64,000 bases of DNA, from contig CANXME010000243.1 in NCBI GenBank assembly GCA_948144175.1, positions 1-64,000 of the forward strand, given 5' to 3'. The notes under the pieces were generated by a model. The model searched no databases. It saw only the letters and a program-made list of their open reading frames with translations, and was not told the DNA's origin. The translations under genes and the position numbers were made by a program. Positions 47,401-55,249 of this stretch are shown here, in pieces; the first letter of the stretch is position 1; each line of letters starts with the position of its first letter. This stretch comes from Closterium sp. NIES-65 (Eukaryota > Streptophyta > Zygnematophyceae > Desmidiales > Closteriaceae).

Positions 47401-50400
47401 GTGAGTGAGCAGAGGAGGTGAGTGAGCAGAGGAGGTGAGTGAGCAGAGGAGGTGAGTGAGCAAGGGAGGTGAGTGAGCAGAGGAGGTGAGTGAGCAGAGG
47501 AGGTGAGTGAGCAGAGGAGGTGAGTGAGCAGAGGAGGTGAGTGAGAAGAGGAGGTGAGTGAGCAGAGGAGGTGAGTGAGCAGAGGAGGTGAGTGAGCAGA
47601 GGAGGTGAGTGAGCAGAGGAGGTGAGTGAGCAGAGGAGGTGAGTGAGCAGAGGAGGTGAGTGAGCAGAGGAGGTGAGTCTGTCCGCCCTTCCTCTGCGGC
47701 TACTGTATGCATGCCATCCCTTGTTGCTGGAGCATCATGAAATGAAACGTTCAGACAGAGGCTAGAGGTACTCTCTGCTGCTGCAGCTGAGGAGGTGAGT
47801 GAGTGAGAAAAGGAGGTGAGTCTGTCCTTCCTTCCTCTGCTGCTCCTGTATACGTGCCATCCATTGCAGCAGCAGCATGCAGCGTTGTGACAGCTGGGGA
47901 GGTGAGGATCCACCTGCTTTTGAGAATTCACAAACCCACCTGAAGTCACTCAGATCGCCCTCCACTCACGCTTGATTAGAGACATTCAATCAGCCTATTC
48001 CCTTAAAGCTGCTTTTGAGAATCCGAGTCCTGAAAGCAATAAAAGTGTTAGAGTAGTTGGAAGCTAGCAGCCTGTTGTTTCTGCATAACACACATGTGTG
48101 CATGTGTATGCATGCGTGTAACATTGTCTGCATGTGTGTCTGTGTGCACTACATGTTACCTCTTTCCCGTGTGTGTGCACGTATGTATGCCTGTATGCAT
48201 GCATGGGTGTGCACACCAGGTGCGCATGCTAGCGCGCATGTGTCAGCTGCAGAACAAGATGCAGTCCATCGGCCAGCCATCCACCTACAGGTGTGCCACG
48301 TCACCTACAGGTGGGCCACGTCACTTACAGGTGGGCCACGTCACCTATGTCTATCATTTCATCTCTACGCTGCCCCAGTCCTTACTTCTCCTGTCCCCCA
48401 AATATCCCGTGCCCTCTCGTCCTATGCAGGGCTGTGCGGGGGGGAGAGAGAGGAGGCGGGCAAAGGCCTGGACCAGCACTTCCCTCCTCATACCCCGCTC
48501 ATACCCCCCTCATACCCCGCTCATACCCCCCTCATGCTGCCCCACTGTCACCCCATGCTCCTCGACTCTACCCCTATGCAGTGCACAGTGGGAGAGAGTG
48601 GTGGCGGCGTGGACGTAAGGGGCTGGACCAGCACTTCCCCCCTCATATCCCCTTCTATACGCAACATGCTTCCACACTTTCCCCATGCTCCTCCTGCCCT
48701 TCATCCACACTGTTCCTATGCACGCATGGCATGGCATGGCATGGCAGTGCGCGGTGGGAGCGAGTGGTGGCGCCCAGCAAGGGGCTGGACCAGCAATTTG
48801 CATGGCCTTTCCATCCGCATACCCCCCTCATACCCCATCATGCTGCCCCATCCCCCATGCTTCTGCCCATCCTCCACGCTCCTCCTTATGCATGGCATTG
48901 CGCGGGGGGAGAGCGTGGTGGCGGCGTGCAAGGGGCTGCACCAGCACTTCCTCCCCTCATATCCCCTTCTATCCCCCTTATGATGCCCACTCCCATGCTC
49001 CTCCTGCCCTTCATTCACCATGTTCCTAAGCATGCATGGCATGGCAGTGCGCAGTGGGAGCGAGTGGTGGCAGCTCGCAAGGGGCTGGATTAACAATTTG
49101 CATGGCCTTCCCCCTCATACCCCGTTCTACCCCCACTACGCTGCGCCACTCCCTCCTGTCCCCCATGCTCCTCCACGCTCTTCCTATGCGTGCATGGCAG
49201 TGCGCGGTGGGAGAGGGTGGTGGCAGCTCGCAAGGGGCTGGACCAGCGGCTGCTGGCGCGAATCAACCTCGTGGACAGCTACGCCAAGGTAAGCTGAGTT
49301 GCTTCTGACCACGAAAATAAAAGAATCGGTCACAAATCAACCTTTGTAACAGCCATGCCTGCTTGCTGCCACGCCCTTCCTGCCAGATGCTGCCAGATGC
49401 AGAGATGAAGGTGATGCCAGAGTCTCAGCAGATGGATTTCCAATAATCAAAACCCGGAACTCTCGGGCCAGAATGGACATGCTTTATGAACCAGAACGGC
49501 ACACTTTTCCCTGCCCTGCTTTTTGTGTTCTCCACCCACTCACACCCTGCCACTCCACCATGCCCCTCTGCCCTATCCCTTTGTCTGCAGGTGCTGTCAC
49601 TGATCGAGATGGATGCAGACGTGCCAATGGCACAGGCAGCCGGGACTAGACGGGGTATGCTAGATCAGAGTAACTTCCACTCCTTCCTATTGTGCCCTCC
49701 ACCCTGCCCTCCACCCTGCCCTCCCCCCTGCCCTGCCCTTCTGACCGCAGGTGCTATCAATGATAGAGATAGAGGTGGAGATGGATGCAGACGTGCCAAT
49801 GGCACAGGCAGCCGGGACTAGACGGGGTATGCTAGATCAGAGTAACTTCCACTCCTTCCTATTGTGCCCTCCACCCCCCTCCACCCTGCCCTCCACCCTG
49901 CCCTCCACCCTGCCCTCCCCCCTGCCCTGCCCTTCTGACCGCAGGTGCTATCAATGATAGAGATAGAGGTGGAGATGGATGCAGACGTGCCCACGGCAGA
50001 GGCAGCAGGGGCTGCGGTGAGTCCTTCTCCCCTCGGTCTGTTGTTTTTTCTTCTTCTGCCCTTCCTGTTTCTCTCTGCAGCCCTTAGTGCATCCCTTACT
50101 GACCTCCGTGTGTGTGTATGTGCCATGCTGTGTACCATGCTGCCATGCTGTGTGCCATGCTGTGTGCCATGCTGTGTGCCATGCTGTGTGCCATGCTGTG
50201 TGCCATGCTGTGTGCCATGCTGTGTGCCATGCTGTGTGCCATGCTGTGTGCCATTCTGTGTGCCATGCTGTGTGCCATGCTGTGTGCCATTCTGTGTGCC
50301 ATGCTGTGTGCCATGCTGTGAGCCGTGGTACTGTGCTTTGTGTCTGAGAGCAGGCGAGCATAGCGGACCAGATCGAGCGGCTGATGGAGGTGGAGAGCTT

Positions 50401-51557
50401 GCAGAAGGTGAGGCACAGCGCAGGACTAATTGCTGGCAGGCGGTGTGGGGAGTGGGAGATGCAGGGACATAGTGCTGTGAGGTGGTCAAAGTGCGGGTGA
50501 GATCGAGTGGCTGATGGAGAGCTTGCAGAAGTTGAAAGTGGAGGCTTCGCGAGGTAAGTGATGGGTGAGTGGGTGTGACCTGTGATGGCATCCAGCCGCT
50601 GTACGGGCAGCTGAAAGGTGAGCCTTGAGGCTACATCAGCTGAAAGGTGAGCCTTGAGGCTACATCAGCTGAAAGGTGAGCCTTGAGGCTACATCAGCTG
50701 AAAGGTGAGCCTTGAGGCTACATCAGCTGAAAGGTGAGCCTTGAGGCTACATCAGTGAGCGTCGCTCGCGACTGTTTCCCTGTGTCCCAACCCCCTCTTC
50801 CTCCCCCTCCATCCCCACCACCAGGAGTGGAAGCAACAGGCGGAGGTGAACGATGAATTGGGGTGCTTCCCTTCTTGCTGCTTCCCTTCTTGCTGCTTCC
50901 CTTCTTGCTGCTTCCCTTCTTGCTGCTTCCCTTCTTGCTGCTTCCCTTCTTGCTGCTTCCCTTCTTGCTGCTTCCCTTCTTGCTGCTTCCCTTCTTGCTG
51001 CTTCCCTTCTTGCTGCTTCCCTTCTTGCTGCTTCCCTTCTTGCTGCTTCCCTTCTTGCTGCTTCCCTTCTTACTGCTTCCCTTCTTGCTGCTTCCCTTCT
51101 TACTGCTTCCCTTCTTACTGCTTCCCTTCTTACTGCTTCCCTTCTTACTTCTTCCCTTCTTACTGCTTCCCTTCTTACGGCTTCCCTTCTTACTGCTTCC
51201 CTTCTTACTGCTTCCCTTCTTACTGCTTCCCTTCTTACTGCTTCACTTCTTACTGCTTCCCTTCTTACTGCTTCCCTTCTTACTGTTTCCCTTCTTACTG
51301 CTTCCCTTCTTACTGCTTCCATGTGTCTAACCCTCCCTCTCTCCCCCCACCACCAGGCGGAGGTGAACGATGAGTTGGAGCGGCTGCTGAGAAGCGATGC
51401 ACTGTTTCCCTGTGTCCCTTCTCCCCCTCCCTTTCTCTCCTTCCACTCACCCCTCCACCACCAGGAGTGGAAGCAGCAGGCGGAGGTGAACGATCAGTTG
51501 GAGCGGCTGCTGAGGAGCGCGCCTGCTCTGCCCGACTCCGCCTCCTGGCAGAGCTGA
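41426..51557 (+). CDS. Conserved plant protein, probably plastid, with zinc ribbon and C-terminal coiled coil (11 exons)
   Basis: Exons: 41426-42515, 42712-42854, 43270-43347, 43623-43702, 45708-46332, 47293-47400, 48220-48290, 49201-49288, 49945-50016, 50354-50407, 51465-51557. All are GT-AG and all phases agree, giving 2,502 nt and 833 residues. The N-terminus (ATG 41426) is rich in Ser, Ala and Arg, like a transit peptide. Then come an acidic D/E run (41810-41860), an Ala-rich helix (42050-42150), a TPR/PPR-like helical pair (DVAWLMEGSLAAGNVALSY, with exon 2), and a zinc ribbon, CPTC in exon 3 and CAGC in exon 4. Exon 5 has VLRFVRMKRGDPP, a Ser-rich linker and two hydrophobic segments (46141-46210, 46255-46320). 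The C-terminal exons form a coiled coil with RMCQLQNKM, MIEIEVEMDADV and EWKQQAEVND. I recognise the layout from an uncharacterised plant family; the function is unknown. Confidence 0.9.
42870..42965. repeat. Short GGGGAAAAGGGGAAGGGAAA repeats in intron 2
   Basis: Purine-rich repeats of about 30 bp, in two to three copies, follow the exon-2 donor. They are non-coding. Confidence 0.75.
42979..43045. repeat. Copy of exon-2 3' end in intron 2 of the plastid-protein gene
   Basis: It repeats GTGGCGCTGGTG...GTGCAGAGG...GTGCCCGA from exon 2 (42800-42855) and ends in AAGTGAGTG, a donor-like end. It lies downstream of the real donor at 42854. Confidence 0.8.
43148..43202. repeat. Diverged copy of exon 3 upstream of exon 3
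   Basis: GTCGATGGGCTACCCTATGT then GCTGCAAAGCCTTCACTTTC and GTGGTGCATG resembles 43285-43330, the zinc-ribbon exon. It is too diverged to code for the ribbon: the first Cys of the pair is lost. Confidence 0.65.
43737..43930. repeat. Direct repeat plus GAGCTTTTTAAAAGCTC near-palindrome in intron 4
   Basis: The segment CTCGCCTCGTCCCTGGGCAC...ACGAGTAATGTC is present twice (43737-43780 and 43790-43835). It is followed by a region rich in AGCTCG/CGAGCT with a near-palindrome at 43892-43908. It might be a small transposon end; I cannot show termini. Confidence 0.5.
43965..44428. repeat. CCTCCCTCAGTT pyrimidine-rich minisatellite in intron 4
   Basis: Imperfect 12-bp and 16-bp units (CCTCCCTCAGTT and CCTCCCTCCCTCAGTT), about 37 in number. 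Each ends in CAG, so the array is a string of acceptor-like tracts. The long Ser/Pro ORF across it is a repeat artefact. Confidence 0.93.
44640..44920. repeat. 27-bp minisatellite in intron 4
   Basis: About nine units of GGGTGCAAGTGAAGGGACAC-AGACTGA. The multiple-of-three period leaves every frame open, so ORFs appear on both strands. It is intronic relative to the resolved gene. Confidence 0.95.
45065..45126 (+). other. Duplicate of exon 4 (exon 4b), phase-compatible
   Basis: It is a copy of exon 4 from T-G-C-A-A-G to the donor CTCAT|GTGAGT, preceded by AAG|TGC. It has 62 nt, starting in phase 0 and ending in phase 2 exactly like exon 4 (80 nt). It could therefore replace exon 4 without a frameshift. 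It would drop six codons (V-V-G-C-A-G), including the first Cys of the second zinc-binding pair. The acceptor context lacks a pyrimidine tract, so use may be rare. Confidence 0.7.
45160..45707. repeat. Three to four copies of the exon-5 start with acceptors, upstream of exon 5
   Basis: Partial copies lie at about 45160-45192 and 45625-45665. Better copies lie at 45237-45330 (S-A-P-I-L-D-K-V-L-R-L-V-R-I-K-R-G-D) and 45396-45545 (extending to F-A-T-V-T-P-S-V-P-A). Each good copy follows a pyrimidine tract and ACCAG. The true exon 5 starts at 45708; only that copy continues into the rest of the exon. Confidence 0.92.
46394..46455. repeat. Copy of the exon-5 3' end and donor in intron 5
   Basis: It encodes a variant of the end of exon 5 (Y-N-F-V-L-L-P-K-L-R-E) followed by AGAGAG|GTAGGG, just downstream of the true donor at 46332. 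Confidence 0.9.
46545..46875. repeat. 20-bp minisatellite in intron 5
   Basis: About 16 units of CGCTCATACGCTGCACCGCC; some carry CGCTGTATTACGCTGCACCG. It is non-coding. Confidence 0.94.
46935..47215. repeat. 23-bp minisatellite in intron 5
   Basis: About 12 units of TTGGCGCATGCACTATCGAG-CTG. Each contains the palindrome GCGCATGC-like core. It is preceded by CTCTCCCCAG, the same acceptor-like string found before exon 6. Confidence 0.94.
47395..47672. repeat. 18-bp minisatellite built on the exon-6 donor
   Basis: About 15 units of GAGGAGGTGAGTGAGCAG start exactly at the exon-6/intron-6 junction (GAGGAG|GTGAGT at 47400). Every unit is a complete consensus 5' splice site. Confidence 0.96.
47715..47900. 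repeat. Further copies of the exon-6 3' end in intron 6
   Basis: 47727-47797 repeats the exon-6 end (GACAGAGGCTAGAG...CTGAGGAG|GTGAGT). 47865-47905 repeats CAGCAGCATGCAGCGTTG then GGGGAGGTGAGG. Both retain donor-like ends and lie downstream of the 18-bp array. Confidence 0.85.
48085..48218. repeat. TG/CATG-rich simple sequence before exon 7
   Basis: Alternating GTGTGCATG/GTATGCATG sequence ends at the acceptor CACACCAG of exon 7 (48220). It is non-coding. Confidence 0.7.
48279..48350. repeat. 20-bp repeats of the exon-7 donor
   Basis: CACCTACAGGTGGGCCACGT-type units, three in tandem, start at the exon-7 junction (CTACAG|GTGTGCC at 48290). Each repeats a TACAG|GTGGGC donor. Confidence 0.88.
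48425..49200. repeat. Five copies of the exon-8 start with acceptor tracts, upstream of exon 8
   Basis: Copies at about 48431-48475, 48583-48640, 48747-48800, 48893-48950 and 49050-49100, spaced about 150 bp, contain GTGGGAG(A/C)GAGTGGTGGC and AAGGGGCTGGACCAGC. Most follow a pyrimidine tract and GCAG. The fourth has lost the AG and the fifth has an in-frame TAA after G-L-D. Only the last copy (49201-49288) carries a full exon and donor. Confidence 0.93.
49591..49830. repeat. Two complete-looking copies of exon 9 upstream of exon 9
   Basis: The copies at 49591-49655 and 49752-49826 follow CTGCAG/CCGCAG and encode I-E-M-D-A-D-V-P-M-A-Q-A-A-G. They end at a donor-like GGG|GTATGC rather than the GCG|GTGAGT of true exon 9 (49945-50016). 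Between them sit CCACCCTGCCCT pyrimidine repeats. Their ends are not in the phase needed for exon 10, so inclusion would shift the frame. Confidence 0.9.
50120..50330. repeat. 12-bp CCATGCTGTGTG minisatellite in intron 9
   Basis: About 17 units. The period is a multiple of three, so long Cys/Val/His ORFs appear on both strands; they are artefacts. Confidence 0.96.
50502..50540. repeat. Copy of the exon-10 3' end in intron 10
   Basis: GAGATCGAGTGGCTGATGGA then GAGCTTGCAGAAG repeats the exon-10 end (50372-50407), with nine bases missing and the donor GT changed to TT. It lies downstream of the real donor. Confidence 0.85.
50605..50757. repeat. 29-bp donor-containing repeat in intron 10
   Basis: Five units of CAGCTGAAAGGTGAGCCTTG-AGGCTACAT, each with a strong donor-like AAAG|GTGAGC. 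Upstream, GCATCCAG|CCGCTGTACGGGC could be an acceptor and a tiny exon. Inclusion would not keep the frame into exon 11. Confidence 0.93.
50810..50865. repeat. Copy of the exon-11 start (first of two)
   Basis: CACCACCAG|GAGTGGAAGCAACAGGCGGAG matches the true exon-11 acceptor and start at 51465, about 640 bp further on. It runs into the 15-bp array after about 45 nt. Confidence 0.9.
50866..51322. repeat. 15-bp CTTCCCTTCTTGCTG minisatellite in intron 10
   Basis: About 30 units. The first dozen are TTGCTG and later ones mostly TTACTG, giving a directional sequence gradient. It is a long pyrimidine tract between exon-11 copies. Leu/Phe/Cys-rich ORFs across it are artefacts. Confidence 0.96.
51340..51400. 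repeat. Copy of the exon-11 start (second)
   Basis: CACCACCAG|GCGGAGGTGAACGATGAG then TTGGAGCGGCTGCTGAGAAG lacks the first four codons of true exon 11 (E-W-K-Q) and then matches it closely. Confidence 0.9.
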
Positions 51558-52219
51558 TTCAAATGGGCACCCGACTTTAAATGGCACTCCACTTTAATGG
51601 CACCCTAAACCGAGGACTTGGAATTGCCTTTTTGTTGACTCTGCAGCACTTGGTAGCTCTGCAGCACATGCTAGAACCATTGTTGACTCGCCTCTGCATC
51701 CTCGTAGAACTGTACAAGGACTACTACTGTGGTCCTACTACTGTTTCTCAATCCAGCTTGTCTTGTGTGGTCCCACTACTGTTTGCTTGATCTATTTGTA
51801 TGTTGCGGAACTGGAGGTTGTATTAAATGCCTGGTTGGTTTTCCACCATGTGGTTGGATGCCAGTAGGGAGGAAATTGAATAGGTACAATACAAGGAATC
51901 ATGCTTGCTCTTACTGTACAAAGGATCATGCTTGCTCTTACTATACAAAGGATCATGCTTGCTCTTACTGTACAAGGAATCACGCTAGCTTTTAGTGTAC
52001 AGGGGATAATGCTTGCTCTTACTGTACAAGGGATAGTGCTTGCTCTTACTGTACTACAGATCATGCTTGCTCTCGCTACAAAAGATCACGCCTTCTCTTA
52101 CTGTACTTGCTCACAAGAACATGTGAGCACCGGTCAATCTCCAATCATAATTGGTACAAGCTGTACAACACTAAGGCTACCAAGTCTACCTCACCTATGT
52201 CAGCTCTCCAAAACTAATA
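51558..52219. repeat. Downstream region with ~28-bp ATCATGCTTGCTCTTACTGT repeats (51896-52085)
   Basis: About seven imperfect units of GATCATGCTTGCTCTTACTG-TACAAAG occupy 51896-52085. The rest of the stretch should be the 3' UTR of the plastid-protein gene and unremarkable intergenic DNA. Confidence 0.85.
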
Positions 52220-52733
52220 CCGTCACCCCCCGGATATAAGCGCCACCCTAGGATAAGCGCCTGGCGCTTCTAATTGGCATATGGCGCTTATATCCCCTCC
52301 TCGATTATAAGCGCACCCCCTGAAAAAACTAGTTTTATTATAAGCGCACGTAAACTTTAAAATTTGAAATGTGTACAAAACGTTGTAATGATTTTTACTT
52401 TAGCAGGCAGATATGTTGCAGATTCGGTTCCCTTCACATTCGGACCCTGCACTGGATGCGGGTCCAGTCAGCAGGAGCTGTCAGGAGCTGGATGTGAGTC
52501 AGATTGGGTGTGTCTCCCAGCGCGCGCGAGAATTTCACAGACGACCCCATGTAAATTCGACTCGATTGAAAGGGCAAGCACGAGACCTACAGTTTGGTGT
52601 TAAAAAATATAAAAAATATGAATGTCATTTTATAAACGCCGGCGCTTATAAATTTACTCGATTATAAGCCCACCCCCTTGAAAAAACCTGTTTTATTATT
52701 GCCCCCCATGGGGGTATATCCGGGGGGTGACGG
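52220..52733. mobile_element. MITE-like non-autonomous DNA transposon, 514 bp
   Basis: The ends are perfect inverted repeats: CCGTCACCCCCCGGATATA at 52220-52238 and its reverse complement at 52715-52733. They are flanked by TA on both sides (52218-52219 and 52734-52735). The inside contains repeated ATTATAAGCGCAC/GGCGCTTATA motifs near both ends and no transposase. TA target sites with such motifs fit the Tc1/mariner-pogo superfamily, but TA alone is weak evidence. Perfect terminal repeats suggest recent activity. Confidence 0.88.
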
Positions 52734-52752
52734 TACCACACCACTCCCAAGT

Positions 52753-52770
52753 TTTTTTTTTTTTTTTTTT
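52753..52770. repeat. Poly-T tract
   Basis: An uninterrupted run of 18 T just after the MITE. It could be a retroposed poly-A tail in reverse, but I see no element body next to it. Confidence 0.8.
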
Positions 52771-52969
52771 CAGCGCGTGCGCAAACCATGGATAAAAAAA
52801 TCCGTCCCGCCACATCCCCTTGGATGCCGACGGGCTGACTTCCTCAAGATGAGGTGCGTGCCGTACGCTCGGCTAAAAAACCTCCATGGTCGCTGTTGAT
52901 GCACGTCGCTTCTGCTGCACATCAACTCCCAACTCCTCCACCCCTTAGCAGCTTCCCAACTCTTGCACC

Positions 52970-54275
52970 AGGCTGCAGGCTGCTGCACCCTTTCCTCTCT
53001 GCACCAGGCTGCTACTCCCCTTCTCCTCTGAACCAGGCTGCTACTCCCCTTCTCCTCTGAACCAGGCTGCTACTCCCCTTCTCCTCTGAACCAGGCTGCT
53101 ACTCCCCTTCTCCTCTGAACCAGGCTGCTACTCCCCTTCTCCTCTGAACCAGGCTGCTACTCCCCTTCTCCTCTGAACCAGGCTGCTACTCCCCTTCTCC
53201 TCTGAACCAGGCTGCTACTCCCCTTCTCCTCTGAACCAGGCTGCTACTCCCCTTCTCCTCTGAACCAGGCTGCTACTCCCCTTCTCCTCTGAACCAGGCT
53301 GCTACTCCCCTTCTCCTCTGAACCAGGCTGCTACTCCCCTTCTCCTCTGAACCAGGCTGCTACTCCCCTTCTCCTCTGAACCAGGCTGCTACTCCCCTTC
53401 TCCTCTGAACCAGGCTGCTACTCCCCTTCTCCTCTGAACCAGGCTGCTACTCCCCTTCTCCTCTGAACCAGGCTGCTACTCCCCTTCTCCTCTGAACCAG
53501 GCTGCTACTCCCCTTCTCCTCTGAACCAGGCTGCTACTCCCCTTCTCCTCTGAACCAGGCTGCTACTCCCCTTCTCCTCTGAACCAGGCTGCTACTCCCC
53601 TTCTCCTCTGAACCAGGCTGCTACTCCCCTTCTCCTCTGAACCAGGCTGCTACTCCCCTTCTCCTCTGAACCAGGCTGCTACTCCCCTTCTCCTCTGAAC
53701 CAGGCTGCTACTCCCCTTCTCCTCTGAACCAGGCTGCTACTCCCCTTCTCCTCTGAACCAGGCTGCTACTCCCCTTCTCCTCTGAACCAGGCTGCTACTC
53801 CCCTTCTCCTCTGAACCAGGCTGCTACTCCCCTTCTCCTCTGAACCAGGCTGCTACTCCCCTTCTCCTCTGAACCAGGCTGCTACTCCCCTTCTCCTCTG
53901 AACCAGGCTGCTACTCCCCTTCTCTGAACCAGGCTGCTACTCCCCTTCTCCTCTGAACCAGGCTGCTACTCCCCTTCTCCTCTGAACCAGGCTGCTACTC
54001 CCCTTCTCCTCTGAACCAGGCTGCTACTCCCCTTCTCCTCTGAACCAGGCTGCTACTCCCCTTCTCCTCTGAACCAGGCTGCTACTCCCCTTCTCCTCTG
54101 AACCAGGCTGCTGCTCCCCTTCTCCTCTGAACCAGGCTGCTACTCCCCTTCTCCTCTGAACCAGGCTGCTACTCCCCTTCTCCTCTGAACCAGGCTGCTA
54201 CTCCCCTTCTCCTCTGAACCAGGCTGCTACTTCCTTTCTCCTCTGAACCAGGCTGCTACTCCCCTTCCCCTTTGA
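52970..54275. repeat. 29-bp minisatellite, about 43 copies
   Basis: Nearly identical units of GAACCAGGCTGCTACTCCCC-TTCTCCTCT run from about 53010. Flanking units are diverged (GCACCAGGCTG...). One unit near 53914 lacks CCT and another has CTGCTG instead of CTACTG. I see no resolved gene around it. The unit carries CAGG and a pyrimidine tract, like a repeated acceptor. Confidence 0.96.
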
Positions 54276-54740
54276 AACAGGCTATTCCTCCACTTCTCTG
54301 AACCAGGCTGCTACTCCCCTTCAGGGTTTCGGGTTCTTCTCCCCTTCTCTGCAACAGGCGGCTGCTCTCCCCTTCAGGGTTTAGTTTAGAGGTTCCTCTC
54401 TCCCCGTCTCTGCACCAGGAGGCGGCTTCTCCCCTCTCTGCACCAGGGGCGGTTTAGGGGTTCTTGTCTGCAGGTGACATCTCCCCTTAACTGCTCCAGG
54501 CGGCTGCTTCCCTTAACTGCTCCAGGTGGCTGCTCCCCTTAACTGCTCTAGGCGGCTGCTCCACTTAACTGCTCCAGGCGGCTCCTCCCCTTAACTGCTC
54601 CAGGCGGCTGCTCCCCATAACTGCACCAGGCGGCTGCTCCCCTTAACTGCTCCAGGCGGCTGCTCCCCTTAACTGCTCCAGGCGGCTGCTCCCCTTAACT
54701 GCTCCAGGCGGCTGCTCCCCCTAACTGCATCAGGCGGCTG
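54276..54740. repeat. Diverged 26-bp CTCCAGGCGGCTGCTCCCCT repeats
   Basis: Degenerate relatives of the preceding minisatellite (CAGGCTGCT becoming CAGGCGGCT) lead into about ten 26-bp units of AACTGCTCCAGGCGGCTGCT-CCCCTT at 54480-54740. Confidence 0.88.
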
Positions 54741-54744
54741 CTGC

Positions 54745-54965
54745 ATCAGACACCCACGCCAGTGTGAGAAAGCTCCGAGGCTTTAAGTGAAACCGCAAGC
54801 CTCCTAAACGGAAACTCTCAGGTGGACCTAAAATGAGTATTTCCACACCCACGCCAGTGTGGACTCATCATTCAGAGGTAAGAGAAGATCTCCGCACCCT
54901 CGCCAGTGCGGTCTCCCTTCTCTTAAGAGTGACTCAAGTCCCCCGCACCCACCCCTGTGCGGTGC
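54745..54965. other. Four small (C)CACCC-loop-GTG hairpins at 48-95-bp spacing
   Basis: The hairpins are CACACCCACGCCAGTGTG-type at about 54749-54766 and 54844-54863, and CCGCACCCTCGCCAGTGCGG-type at 54892-54911 and 54942-54961. Stems change together (CACAC/GTGTG versus CGCAC/GTGCG), so pairing is kept. What they do is unknown. Confidence 0.6.
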
Positions 54966-55030
54966 AGACTTTGTGGTGCAAGTGTAACCCCAACAGTGAT
55001 GCTACCTGGAGGGTAAGGTACCCGGTCTGC

Positions 55031-55092
55031 TTGATTCTGGGCCCAGGCAGTGCAAAGCCTCCCGGGCGACTTTGCACTGCCAGAACCAAGCA
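55031..55092. ncRNA. Candidate structured or miRNA-like hairpin
   Basis: GGCAGTGCAAAG (55046-55057) pairs perfectly with CTTTGCACTGCC (55070-55081) around a 12-nt loop. Outside an internal bulge, CTTGATTCTGG pairs with CCAGAACCAAG with one mismatch. The stem is over 20 bp. It could be a small-RNA precursor, a retroelement structure or the end of a small transposon. Nothing proves transcription. Confidence 0.4.
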
Positions 55093-55249
55093 CCGGCCCG
55101 TCCTCCATCACATCACCGCCGAGGCCACACCCACACCGCGCCACTCGCCTTAGGACCGGCTGAGCCACACACTAGACTCAGCCACCTCTTAGGCCACCCT
55201 TGAGCTCCCATCTAGCCACCATCCGCGCAACCCTTCCCCACATCCCTCC

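Noticed and set aside
50585..50640. Extra exon (P-L-Y-G-Q-L-K) between exons 10 and 11
   Set aside because: It has good-looking splice signals, but inclusion breaks the frame into exon 11, and the family goes directly from the exon-10 to the exon-11 motif.
50087..51557. Cys/Val/His, Leu/Phe and Arg/Glu repeat ORFs on both strands
   Set aside because: Artefacts of 12-bp and 15-bp minisatellites whose period is a multiple of three; only the last 93 nt (51465-51557) code, as exon 11.
54360..54400. Telomere repeat near AGGGTTTAG
   Set aside because: Only isolated single GGGTTTAG-like matches occur, not tandem; they are chance within a degenerate minisatellite.
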